Below, piece after piece: positions 1 through 6,118 of a stretch of 8,113 nucleotides of DNA. Origin of the DNA: Terriglobia bacterium (GTDB taxonomy: Bacteria > Acidobacteriota > Terriglobia > UBA7540); the NCBI GenBank assembly GCA_030040515.1, contig JASHTO010000553.1:1-8113 (forward strand), written 5' to 3'. The number at the start of each line of letters is the position of its first letter. The stretch's first letter is position 1. Made by a program: the position numbers and the translations under genes. The notes beneath the pieces are model-generated. The model saw only the letters and a program-made list of their open reading frames with translations, had not been told where the DNA came from and made no database searches.

Positions 1-71
1 GGGCCTGCCCTCCGCTGCGCCCTAAGCGCTCCGCCCTTCGGGCTCCGCAGGGCTCCGCTCCGGGCAGGCCC
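1..71. repeat. GC-rich inverted-repeat element (REP-like)
   Basis: The element is bounded by a perfect 10-bp inverted repeat, GGGCCTGCCC at 1-10 and GGGCAGGCCC at 62-71. Inside are three copies of GCTCCGC (28-34, 42-48, 52-58) and a small GCCC-TTC-GGGC-type hairpin near 33-42. It is sharply more GC-rich than the A-rich DNA that follows. It resembles short palindromic intergenic elements, but the left arm starts at the first base of the window, so the element may extend further left. No protein is supported here. Confidence 0.55.
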
Positions 72-121
72 AACGGAAAAGCAAAAACCAGAACCAGAGA
101 GGAAAAACACAAACCAAACGA

Positions 122-171
122 AAAGGGGACACTTCTAATGAGCTAAGAAAGGGGACATTTCTAAAGAGCTT
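122..171. repeat. Two tandem 24-bp direct repeats, probable IS-end remnant
   Basis: Copy 1 (122-145) and copy 2 (148-171) share the core AAAGGGGACAYTTCTAA followed by a GAGCT block. They match at 21 of 24 positions with a 26-bp period, and TTGACAG follows the second copy. Tandem copies of a motif about two helical turns apart are typical of multi-site transposase-binding ends, as in IS21-like elements. I recall similar GGGGACA-TTCTA repeats at IS ends, but no transposase gene is visible here. The naming as an IS end is inference; the repeat itself is directly seen. An alternative is a tandem operator for a DNA-binding regulator. Confidence 0.5.
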
Positions 172-192
172 TGACAGCTTGAAAAAGAAATC

Positions 193-220
193 TTGACAAG
201 CGCCGGTGCCTCCGTTTACT
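193..220 (+). promoter_or_regulatory. Candidate sigma-70 promoter for tRNA-Gln
   Basis: A consensus -35 box TTGACA (193-198) is followed after 16 bp by TTTACT (215-220), which matches the -10 consensus at four of six positions. Transcription would start near 227, about 12 nt before the tRNA 5' end, a normal short leader. A second TTGACA (171-176) lies at the end of the tandem repeat but has no good -10 partner. Confidence 0.45.
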
Positions 221-238
221 TCTATCTGCAAGGCCCAT

Positions 239-312
239 TGGGAGGTCGTCTAACGGTAGGACTGCAGACTCTGGATCTGCGTATCGGGGTTCGAATCCCT
301 GCCTCCCAGCCA
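239..312 (+). tRNA. tRNA-Gln (anticodon CTG)
   Basis: A full cloverleaf can be folded by eye. The acceptor stem TGGGAGG (239-245) pairs with CCTCCCA (302-308), the discriminator is G309, and CCA is encoded at 310-312. The D stem is GTC/GAC (248-250/260-262) with a TAACGGTAG loop. The anticodon stem GCAGA/TCTGC (264-268/276-280) encloses the loop CTCTGGA, giving anticodon CTG at 271-273. The T stem 285-289/297-301 carries the standard loop TTCGAAT. The U1-A72 acceptor pair and AACGGTAGGAC D-arm are typical of bacterial glutamine tRNAs, and the anticodon reads CAG. No clear terminator follows, so transcription could run into the dehydrogenase at 365. Confidence 0.95.
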
Positions 313-364
313 CATATTCCACAGGATTATATTTTCAGCCCATCTGACAGAGGAATCGACCAAT

Positions 365-1165
365 ATGGAAAATGTATCGAAGACGGGTGAGACCCAGAAA
401 ATTGCGCTCGTGACGGGCGCAAGCAAAGGCGTGGGACGAGGCATCGCGCTCGGGTTGGCGCGCGCCGGTTTCGACGTCGCCGTCAACTATCACCAGGATG
501 AGCGCGGAGCGATGGAGACGGCCAAGGCGATCCGCGCAATAGGGCGCAAGGCCGAAACGGTGAAAGCTGACGTCGGCTTCAAAGCGGAAGTGAACAGGAT
601 GTTCGACGCAGTGCTGGACAAGATGGGCACACCCTTCGTGCTGGTGAACAATTCAGGAGTCCAAACCTGGAAATCGCTTATGGAATTGCCGGAAGACGAG
701 TGGGATCGCGTCGTGCGCACAAACCTCAAGGGCACATTCCTGTGCACGCAGCGAGCGGCGCGGCACATGGCGGCGAAACGGCAGGGGCGGATTATCAACA
801 TCGGTTCGGGTTCCAATAAAGCGCCATTTCCGAACCTGGTCGCCTACACGGCCAGTAAGGGTGGAATCGAGATGTTCACGCGCGTGGCCGCGGTGGAGTT
901 GGGTCATTACGGCATCACGGTGAATTGCGTCGCTCCAGGCATGATTGAAATTGAGCGCACGAAAGCCGAATCGCCCGATTACGCCGGCACCTGGGCGCCG
1001 TTGACCCCCTTGCAGCGAATCGGCCGCGTGGAAGACGTGGCGGGGGCGGTGGTTTTCCTCGCCTCGCCGCAGGCAGAGTTTATCAATGCCCAGACGATTT
1101 ACGTCGACGGCGGACTGCTCTCCCAAGTGCCCTGGCCTTACCCCGTCGAGACAGTGAAGGTGTAA
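365..1165 (+). CDS. SDR-family oxidoreductase, FabG / glucose-1-dehydrogenase-like
   Basis: This 266-residue classical short-chain dehydrogenase should catalyse NAD(P)-dependent carbonyl/alcohol interconversion in the cytoplasm. Visible motifs are the cofactor-binding TGASKGVG (17-24), NNSG (95-98, with Ser replacing the usual Ala), and the catalytic tetrad Asn120, Ser148, Tyr161 and Lys165 (YTASK). The C-terminal YVDGG (246-250) is a standard SDR end motif. Beta-strand 2 ends in VNY with no acidic residue, which favours NADP(H). The ATG at 365 is preceded by AGAGGA (349-354), 10 nt upstream. One base separates its stop from the next gene, so the two form an operon and probably act on related compounds. 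The substrate is not readable; 3-oxoacyl and sugar substrates are both possible. About 20 residues follow the YVDGG motif, a slightly extended tail ending in a Pro-rich segment. Confidence 0.93.
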   Translation: MENVSKTGETQKIALVTGASKGVGRGIALGLARAGFDVAVNYHQDERGAMETAKAIRAIGRKAETVKADVGFKAEVNRMFDAVLDKMGTPFVLVNNSGVQTWKSLMELPEDEWDRVVRTNLKGTFLCTQRAARHMAAKRQGRIINIGSGSNKAPFPNLVAYTASKGGIEMFTRVAAVELGHYGITVNCVAPGMIEIERTKAESPDYAGTWAPLTPLQRIGRVEDVAGAVVFLASPQAEFINAQTIYVDGGLLSQVPWPYPVETVKV

Positions 1166-1166
1166 T

Positions 1167-2117
1167 GTGCCCATCATCACCTCAACTCGAACCATCGGCA
1201 TTTGCGGCATCGGCCAAATCGGCCTGGCTTTGGGGCTGGCGTGCTGGCGCTCGGGCTATCGCGTGTGGATGTACGGCCGAGACGCGCAGAAACTGGCGAA
1301 AGCGCGCGGCGACCTTGCACAGTTGGACCGTTGGATGGCCGCAGAGTTCCCCCAGGAATCGCCGCGGTACGGGGAGATCGCTTACACGCCCGATCTGGGG
1401 CCCGTCGACCGGGAAGCCGATCTGGTGGTGGAGGGCATCGCAGAAGACATGGCGGCGAAGGTCAGCCTCTGGAAAGCGCTGGCTGCGGCTGGGGCGCGCG
1501 GGGCAATCTTCTGCAGCAGCACCTCCGGCCTGAGCATTTCCGAGATGGGGAAGCTCAGCGGTTTCCCGGCCCAGGTGGTGGGCACTCACTTCTGGAATCC
1601 ACCGCACCTGATGCCGCTGGTGGAAGTGATTGCCGGGGCCGGCACTGTGGATGAAACCGTCCAAACCGCGACTCAATTCTGCCGGAGCATCGGGAAGCAT
1701 CCGGTGCGAGTGAATATTGACGCGCCGGGCTTCATCGGCAATCGCATGTTGCACGCGCTTTGGCGGGAGGCCATTGACATTGTTGACCGCGGCATCGCCT
1801 CCGCGGAGGACGTGGACGCTGTGGCCAGGATGACCTTCGGCCTCCGATTACCTGTGATGGGGCCGCTGGAAAATATGGACCTTGTCGGACTGGACCTGAT
1901 CCACAAGATTCATGAGTACCTGCTCGCAGATCTTGCCGCCAATCCAGGTCCGGGAAAATTGCTTTCGGAATTGGTGGAAAAGGGCCGGCTCGGCATGAAG
2001 ACCGGAGCGGGATTTTACGACTGGCGCCGGCGGCAGCCCGCGGAGTTGATTGAAGCAAGAGACCGGCAAATTGCGCGCGAGCTGAAACGACTACGCTCCA
2101 CAAAAAAACAGACTTGA
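1167..2117 (+). CDS. 3-hydroxyacyl-CoA dehydrogenase-family protein (lambda-crystallin/FadB2-like)
   Basis: This 316-residue protein has the two-domain architecture of L-3-hydroxyacyl-CoA dehydrogenases. The N-terminal Rossmann fold carries GIGQIG (14-19). The active-site block THFWNPP has His141, paired with Glu153 (LVEV) at the same 12-residue spacing as in the mammalian enzyme. Ser120 and Asn192 (PGFIGNR) occupy the positions of the other substrate-contacting residues. The C-terminal helical domain contains MGPLENMDLVGLD (231-243) and KTGAGFYDW near 278-286. HFWNPP instead of HFFNP is a feature of relatives acting on non-fatty-acid substrates such as gulonate or carnitine, so beta-oxidation should not be assumed. 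The start is GTG at 1167, one base after the upstream stop, with AAGG at 1157-1160. An ATG at 1165 is out of frame and opens only a short spurious ORF. Confidence 0.9.
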   Translation: MPIITSTRTIGICGIGQIGLALGLACWRSGYRVWMYGRDAQKLAKARGDLAQLDRWMAAEFPQESPRYGEIAYTPDLGPVDREADLVVEGIAEDMAAKVSLWKALAAAGARGAIFCSSTSGLSISEMGKLSGFPAQVVGTHFWNPPHLMPLVEVIAGAGTVDETVQTATQFCRSIGKHPVRVNIDAPGFIGNRMLHALWREAIDIVDRGIASAEDVDAVARMTFGLRLPVMGPLENMDLVGLDLIHKIHEYLLADLAANPGPGKLLSELVEKGRLGMKTGAGFYDWRRRQPAELIEARDRQIARELKRLRSTKKQT

Positions 2118-2157
2118 AGCTTATTGAGGATGACAAAATATTGTAACAGATCTCCCC

Positions 2158-2211
2158 TTGTAGCGGCGCTCCATGAGCGCCGAAAACGGCGGTCGCAGAC
2201 CGCCGCTACAA
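2158..2211. repeat. Compound palindromic intergenic element (REP/BIME-like)
   Basis: Outer arms TTGTAGCGGCG (2158-2168) and CGCCGCTACAA (2201-2211) are perfectly complementary over 11 bp. Inside are two perfect 8-bp hairpins with three-base loops: CGGCGCTC-CAT-GAGCGCCG (2164-2182) and CGGCGGTC-GCA-GACCGCCG (2187-2205), separated by AAAA. The inner hairpins overlap the outer stem, so one long stem or two short ones can form, but not both fully. It sits between the 3' ends of two convergent genes, where it could also act as a two-way transcription barrier. The position and symmetry are seen; the link to REP elements mobilised by RAYT-type Y1 transposases is inference. Confidence 0.75.
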
Positions 2212-2240
2212 TCGGACGTTGTAACTATACTCTCTCCGCC

Positions 2241-3230
2241 TCAGTAAGTTGACCCGCCTTGGTTGTAAACGGCGGGATTCCCCACATGCTCCGGCCGCTC
2301 ACCCTGCAACACCTGAATCACCTGGCGAGCCACCAATTCCGCCATTCTTTCAAGGGATGTTCCGGTGGAGCTGGCAATATGGGGTGAGAACAGCGTTCGG
2401 GGCGCGGACATCAGTGGATGGTCGAGGGGAAGCGGCTCCTTTTCGAAAACGTCCATCGCCGCACCCCACAGATGGCCCTGGCGAAGAGCTTCCGCCAGCG
2501 CCACGCTGTCCACGACTGAACCACGCGCCGTATTGATCAGCATGGCCGACGGCTTCATGAAGCGAAGGGTTTCCGTGTTGATCAGATGGAGCGTCTCCGG
2601 CGTTGAGGGAAGATGCAGAACCACAACGTCCGATTGTTCCAGCAACTCGCGCAACGATCCCAGCATTGTGACCGTTGTCGGGGCGGCCGTCGGCGGAGTG
2701 TAGGGGTCATACGCAATCACGCGCATGCGGAAACCCGCCTGGCAGATATCCCCCACCCTTTTGCCGATTGCTCCCAGACCAACCACTCCCAGCGTTCTTC
2801 CGCAAAGCTCAAACCCTTGCAGCGATCCGCGATGGTCGAAAGTTCCTTCCCGGACAAGCCGGTCGGCGGCAACCGTGTGCCTTGCCAGCGCCAGCATCAG
2901 ATGGACGGTGTGTTCGGCCACGGCGTTGAGCATCGTCTGCGCGCTGGGTGTGAAGACAACAGGAATTCCTCTTTTTGTCGCCGCTGGCAGGTCGACGCTG
3001 TCAAGACCGATGCCGTGCCGGCCAATCACTCGCAATTTTGGAGCAGCGGCCAGCACCGCTTCCGTGACTTTGAAAAGACGCGTAATGATCGCGTCGGCGG
3101 CGCCGAGGTCGTCATTCGTGGCCGTCCGTCCGTCGCGCCAGGGAGCTTTGACGGAGCAGGATTGGTCGAGAAGCTGAATTCCCACGTCTGCAATGCGCTC
3201 CGTTACCAGTACAACAGGCTTTTCCGCCAT
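2241..3230 (-). CDS. D-isomer-specific 2-hydroxyacid dehydrogenase
   Basis: This 329-residue enzyme belongs to the phosphoglycerate / hydroxypyruvate / glyoxylate reductase family and should interconvert a 2-keto acid and a D-2-hydroxyacid. The Rossmann motif GLGAIG is at 151-156, and Asp175 at the end of the next strand (AYDPY) indicates NAD(H). Catalytic residues are in place: Arg236 (NTARG), Glu265 (FEKEP) and His284 (SPHIAS). The N-terminal substrate domain includes RHGIGLDSVD (71-80). There is no C-terminal ACT regulatory domain, unlike longer SerA proteins, so feedback control by serine is not expected. The ATG at 3230 has only a weak purine-rich upstream stretch. It lies 25 nt downstream of the SDR gene ending at 3256 on the same strand, so the two probably form an operon. 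Biosynthetic SerA is possible, but the neighbouring SDR favours a catabolic role. Confidence 0.93.
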   Translation of the reverse strand: MAEKPVVLVTERIADVGIQLLDQSCSVKAPWRDGRTATNDDLGAADAIITRLFKVTEAVLAAAPKLRVIGRHGIGLDSVDLPAATKRGIPVVFTPSAQTMLNAVAEHTVHLMLALARHTVAADRLVREGTFDHRGSLQGFELCGRTLGVVGLGAIGKRVGDICQAGFRMRVIAYDPYTPPTAAPTTVTMLGSLRELLEQSDVVVLHLPSTPETLHLINTETLRFMKPSAMLINTARGSVVDSVALAEALRQGHLWGAAMDVFEKEPLPLDHPLMSAPRTLFSPHIASSTGTSLERMAELVARQVIQVLQGERPEHVGNPAVYNQGGSTY

Positions 3231-3255
3231 GCTCGCTCACTCTAGACGCAGATGT

Positions 3256-4092
3256 TTAGCTGCCTTTCGGCCCTTTCCAATCGCGCACCACCTGCTTGGG
3301 CGGCGCAGCGGCGACGCCCGCCAGGCCGCCCGAAACCACCAGGTTGTGGCCGCTGATCCACTCACTCTGGTCGGAAGCAAGGAACAGGATGGCTTTGGCC
3401 ACATCCTCCGTTTTCCCCCACCGGCCCAGCGGGATGGAGGCGCGTACTCGCTCCTCCATGGCCTCGCGGGTGATGCCCAGCGTGGCGGCGCGCTGCGGCA
3501 TCACAGTGTCGTGAAATTCCGTGGTGATGGGACCCGGGCTGACGCAGTTGACGTTGATGCCGAAGGGCGCGAGTTCCGCGGCCAGCGTCTGAGTGAGGCT
3601 AACCACTCCGGCTTTCGCGACGTTGTACGCCGCAGACAAGGCCGCAGGGCCCGTCGCGTTGATAGACGCAATGTTGATGATCTTCCCGCCCTCCTGCTGC
3701 ACCATCAAAGCGCCGACTTCCCGGCAGCAAAGAAAGACGCCCAGCAGGTTCACGCCGAGGACGCGATTCCATTCCTCCGTGCTAAGGTGAATCAGAGGCA
3801 CCACGTTGGGCGGAACACCCGCGGAGTTGACGAGAATGTCGATGCGCCCGTGCCGCGCCCTTACCTGCTGCACCATGCTGCGTACCGAATCGTCCTTGGT
3901 TACGTCCAGTTCGACAGTGCTGATTTTGCAGCCGCGCCCGCGCAGCACCTCAGCGGATCGCTGCATGCGCTCCTTTCGAATATCGGCGATAACCACTTCC
4001 GCGTCCGCAGCGCCCAGGGCTTCGCTTACGCCCAACCCGATGCTTTGCGCCCCTCCGGTGACGACTGCGACCTTACCCTTAAGACTTGACAT
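3256..4092 (-). CDS. SDR-family oxidoreductase, NAD-type
   Basis: This 278-residue classical SDR carries TGGAQSIG (12-19), Asp37 at the end of beta-2 (VIADI), which favours NAD(H), NSAG (89-92), and the tetrad Asn115, Ser143, Tyr156 and Lys160 (YNVAK). GHNLVVSGG (248-256) corresponds to the usual GxxxxVDGG end, with Ser for Asp. About 20 residues follow it, ending in a basic tail. An in-frame ATG at 4146 exists. I choose ATG 4092 because it has a strong GGAGGGG site 5 nt upstream and yields the usual SDR N-terminus of about 10 residues before the glycine motif. It is the first gene of a minus-strand pair with the 2-hydroxyacid dehydrogenase. Dehydrogenation of a sugar, polyol or sugar acid is plausible; the substrate is unknown. 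Confidence 0.92.
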   Translation of the reverse strand: MSSLKGKVAVVTGGAQSIGLGVSEALGAADAEVVIADIRKERMQRSAEVLRGRGCKISTVELDVTKDDSVRSMVQQVRARHGRIDILVNSAGVPPNVVPLIHLSTEEWNRVLGVNLLGVFLCCREVGALMVQQEGGKIINIASINATGPAALSAAYNVAKAGVVSLTQTLAAELAPFGINVNCVSPGPITTEFHDTVMPQRAATLGITREAMEERVRASIPLGRWGKTEDVAKAILFLASDQSEWISGHNLVVSGGLAGVAAAPPKQVVRDWKGPKGS

Positions 4093-4097
4093 CGTAG

Positions 4098-4104
4098 CCC
4101 CTCC
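4098..4104 (-). promoter_or_regulatory. Strong ribosome binding site fixing the SDR start at 4092
   Basis: On the minus strand this reads GGAGGGG, 5 nt before ATG 4092. It selects this start over the in-frame ATGs at 4116 and 4146, which would add residues not typical of the family. Confidence 0.7.
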
Positions 4105-4119
4105 ACTTCCGCTCATCGA

Positions 4120-4146
4120 ATCATACGATGGATGAATATACCTCAA
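4120..4146 (-). promoter_or_regulatory. Candidate promoter for the minus-strand SDR/2-hydroxyacid dehydrogenase pair
   Basis: On the minus strand a -35-like TTGAGG (4141-4146) is followed by a 15-bp spacer and TATGAT (4120-4125), a close match to the -10 consensus. Transcription would start near 4113, leaving about 20 nt before ATG 4092. The spacer is 2 bp short of optimal. The -35 box overlaps the left arm of the inverted repeat at 4145-4169. Confidence 0.3.
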
Positions 4147-4169
4147 TCCGACAGGGTTGCGGTCGGATT
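4145..4169. promoter_or_regulatory. Perfect 8-bp inverted repeat, candidate operator
   Basis: AATCCGAC (4145-4152) and GTCGGATT (4162-4169) are perfectly complementary around a 9-nt centre. The repeat lies in the divergent region between the SDR pair and the kinase pair and touches the -35 box proposed for the SDR. A dimeric repressor bound here could control that operon. No regulator gene is in the window, so the role is inference; a simple hairpin is the alternative. Confidence 0.4.
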
Positions 4170-4191
4170 CGAAACGGTGGGGCAGGCTTGA

Positions 4192-4212
4192 TGATGCCAG
4201 GCTGCCGCATCA
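4192..4212. repeat. Second inverted repeat in the divergent region
   Basis: TGATGC (4192-4197) and GCATCA (4207-4212) form a perfect 6-bp repeat around a 9-nt centre, the same centre length as the repeat at 4145-4169. Their centres are 45 bp apart. It could be a second regulatory site for the kinase side, but six base pairs can arise by chance. I see no convincing promoter for the kinase gene downstream of it. Confidence 0.25.
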
Positions 4213-4302
4213 GCCGCTTCGATAAAAGCCACCGATCGTGCCGGAAACTGCGCCGCCTCCCCATTCGCCAAACGATGATAAAGTATCGACTGTGCAGCCC
4301 GT

Positions 4303-4307
4303 GGAGG
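4303..4307 (+). promoter_or_regulatory. Ribosome binding site that sets the kinase start
   Basis: GGAGG at 4303-4307 lies 8 nt before GTG 4316. It supports this start over the further-upstream in-frame GTG codons at 4238, 4292 and 4301. Confidence 0.6.
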
Positions 4308-4315
4308 TTGGACTG

Positions 4316-5272
4316 GTGCGCGCTCGAGTGGATGTTGTCGGAATCGGCCTGAACGCCACGGACAGTGTCATGGAAGTCCGCGAGTTCCCCGCCCTGGGCG
4401 GCAAGGAGCGAGTCGTTACCTCGTCCATCCACGCAGGCGGGCAAGTGGCCACGGCTCTGGTCACCTGCCGCCGCCTCGGATTGAGCGCGCGTTACATCGG
4501 TAAAGTTGGCGACGACGTCGCCGGACGAATGCAGCTCGCGAGTCTGCGCCGCGAGGGTCTTGACCTGAAGGGCGCCCGGGTTGTCCACGGCGTCCCCAAT
4601 CAATACGCCATCATTGTCGTGGACCAAAAAACCGGAGAGCGAACCGTGTTCTGGGATCGCGACGCACGCCTGGCCATGAAGCCGGGAGAACTGAACGCTA
4701 CCGCCATCACCTCCGCGCGCCTCCTGCACGTGGATGGGTGTGACTTGAATGCGGCGCTGCGGGCGACAGGCTGGGCTCGGCGGGCGCGACTCCCGGTGGT
4801 GGCGGATCTCGACACGGCTTACAAGAATGTCGAGAGACTTTTTCCCTGCATCGATTATCTCATCGCCTCAACGCATTTCCTGCCCGCGGTCACAGGCCAT
4901 GCCGACCCTTTCAAGGTGCTTGAATACATGGCCCGTGAATACCGCATCCGTATGCCGGGCATGACGCTCGGCCGCGACGGAGCGCTGGTCTATCATGCGG
5001 GCCGCTTCATCTATTCGCCGGGGTACGTGGTGGAAACGGTGGACACCACCGGCGCCGGCGACGTTTTCCATGGCGCGTTTGATTACGCTTTGCTGGCGGG
5101 CTGGGAGATTCGGCGTGCGCTCGATTTTTCAAACGCCATGGCCGCACTCAACTGCACGGCTCTGGGTGCGCGAGGCGGAATCAAATCCCGTGCCGAGGCC
5201 GAGCGCCTGATGGCAACCGGTCAGCGCCACGTCAATCCCGCCTATCGGGAACGGAGGTCCCGTCATGCCTGA
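4316..5272 (+). CDS. PfkB-family carbohydrate kinase
   Basis: This 318-residue ribokinase-superfamily enzyme should transfer phosphate from ATP to a sugar, sugar acid or nucleoside. From the GTG at 4316 it begins with VDVVGIGLNATD (5-16), the family N-terminus whose Asp16 usually contacts substrate. The Gly-Gly pair is at 41-42 (HAGGQVATAL). The PfkB signature DTTGAGD (243-249) supplies the anion hole and the catalytic base Asp249. GRDGAL (219-224) is the ATP-side strand/turn. The start was chosen for its GGAGG site; a GTG at 4238 would add 26 residues (PPPHSPNDD-type sequence) atypical of the family. It overlaps the next gene by 8 nt. Specificity among ribokinase, fructokinase, KDG kinase or sulfosugar kinase cannot be decided by eye. 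It is the only sugar-activating enzyme in the dehydrogenase cluster. Confidence 0.92.
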   Translation: MRARVDVVGIGLNATDSVMEVREFPALGGKERVVTSSIHAGGQVATALVTCRRLGLSARYIGKVGDDVAGRMQLASLRREGLDLKGARVVHGVPNQYAIIVVDQKTGERTVFWDRDARLAMKPGELNATAITSARLLHVDGCDLNAALRATGWARRARLPVVADLDTAYKNVERLFPCIDYLIASTHFLPAVTGHADPFKVLEYMAREYRIRMPGMTLGRDGALVYHAGRFIYSPGYVVETVDTTGAGDVFHGAFDYALLAGWEIRRALDFSNAMAALNCTALGARGGIKSRAEAERLMATGQRHVNPAYRERRSRHA

Positions 5273-6098
5273 GCAAATCCGTGAAAACTTCGCACCGGCT
5301 CGTGAAGCGCAAGACCGCTTCGCATTGGTCACGGGGGCGTCGAGTGGCATTGGAGCATGCTTCGCGCGCGCCCTTGCGGCTCGCGGGATGAATCTCGCCC
5401 TGGCGGCGAGGTCCAGAAGCAAACTCGAAGGGATTAAGGCCGAGATCGCAGCAAAATACTCGCTGCGGGTTGAAGTGATCGAGCAGGACCTGAGCGCGCC
5501 GGGGGCCGCCGAGCAACTGCATTCCGACTTGAAAGCGCGCGACATTGTCGTCGATCTTCTGGTGAACAACGCCGGATTTGGGGCCCACGGTGAATTCTGG
5601 CGACTGCCCATCGCCCGCCAAGCGGAAATGCTCCGCTTAAACATCGTCGCGCTCACCGAGTTGACTTATCTGCTCCTCCCCGTGATGATCGCACAACGAC
5701 GCGGCAGCATCATCAATGTTTCATCTACCGCCAGCTTTCAACCGATTCCCTACTCCAGCGTCTACGCCGCCACCAAGGCATACGTCACCAGTTTTTCGAT
5801 GGGGCTCGCCGAAGAGGTGAGTGCCTACGGCGTCAAAGTTCTGGCGCTTTGTCCCGGAGGCACGGCGACGAACTTTTTTGAGGCCGGGAAGTTTGACAAA
5901 ATCAGCTTTCCCGGTGGACTGCAATCTCCGGAGGCGGTGGTAGAAGCAGGCTTGCGCGCGCTGGACCGCGGACGCACCCTGGCCGTTACGCGATTCATCA
6001 ACCGGGTGATGCTCTTCATGCAACGGCTGGTGCCGCGCTGCCTGGTGGCTCGCCAGGCAGGAGCGATGTTTCGACCGCGGGGCATGGCAAATCGGTAA
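5265..6098 (+). CDS. SDR-family oxidoreductase, DltE/COG0300-type
   Basis: This 277-residue SDR has TGASSGIG (23-30), an ARSRSK segment (48-53) whose arginines favour NADP(H), NNAG (101-104), and catalytic Asn126, Ser154, Tyr167 and Lys171 (YAATK). The LCPGGTATNFF block (195-205) and the lack of a VDGG end place it in the DltE/YqjQ-like group rather than with FabG. The C-terminal region (about 230-277) is rich in Arg and hydrophobic residues and may associate with membranes, as in related acyl- or steroid-type SDRs. ATG 5265 lies inside the end of the kinase gene, with GGAGG at 5253-5257, 7 nt upstream, so translation is probably coupled. It ends 20 nt from the convergent kdsC stop. The substrate is unknown. 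Confidence 0.92.
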   Translation: MPEQIRENFAPAREAQDRFALVTGASSGIGACFARALAARGMNLALAARSRSKLEGIKAEIAAKYSLRVEVIEQDLSAPGAAEQLHSDLKARDIVVDLLVNNAGFGAHGEFWRLPIARQAEMLRLNIVALTELTYLLLPVMIAQRRGSIINVSSTASFQPIPYSSVYAATKAYVTSFSMGLAEEVSAYGVKVLALCPGGTATNFFEAGKFDKISFPGGLQSPEAVVEAGLRALDRGRTLAVTRFINRVMLFMQRLVPRCLVARQAGAMFRPRGMANR

Positions 6099-6118
6099 TA
6101 AAATCCCCGAAGGCCAGA

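Noticed and set aside
22..231. A 69-codon minus-strand open frame in the left repeat region
   Set aside because: It runs across the GC palindrome and the tandem repeats, and its sequence reflects their composition. No domain is visible.
239..312. tRNA-Gln as the attachment site of an integrated island
   Set aside because: No integrase and no second copy of the tRNA 3' end could be found in the window.
193..390. A 65-codon plus-strand frame covering the tRNA
   Set aside because: It reads straight through a well-formed tRNA-Gln and is not a plausible protein gene.
653..1210. A 185-codon minus-strand open frame opposite the first SDR
   Set aside because: Shadow of a real SDR gene; no motif, and no supporting ribosome binding site was evident.
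1165..1533. ATG-started 122-codon frame at the start of the 3-hydroxyacyl-CoA dehydrogenase gene
   Set aside because: The frame with GTG 1167 carries the Rossmann motif and active site across 316 residues. The ATG frame gives a low-complexity Trp/Arg/Ser-rich product that stops early.
3193..4089. A 298-codon plus-strand open frame opposite the minus-strand SDR
   Set aside because: The opposite frame encodes a full SDR with all catalytic residues and a strong ribosome binding site. The antisense product is Arg/His/Ala-rich and has no family features.
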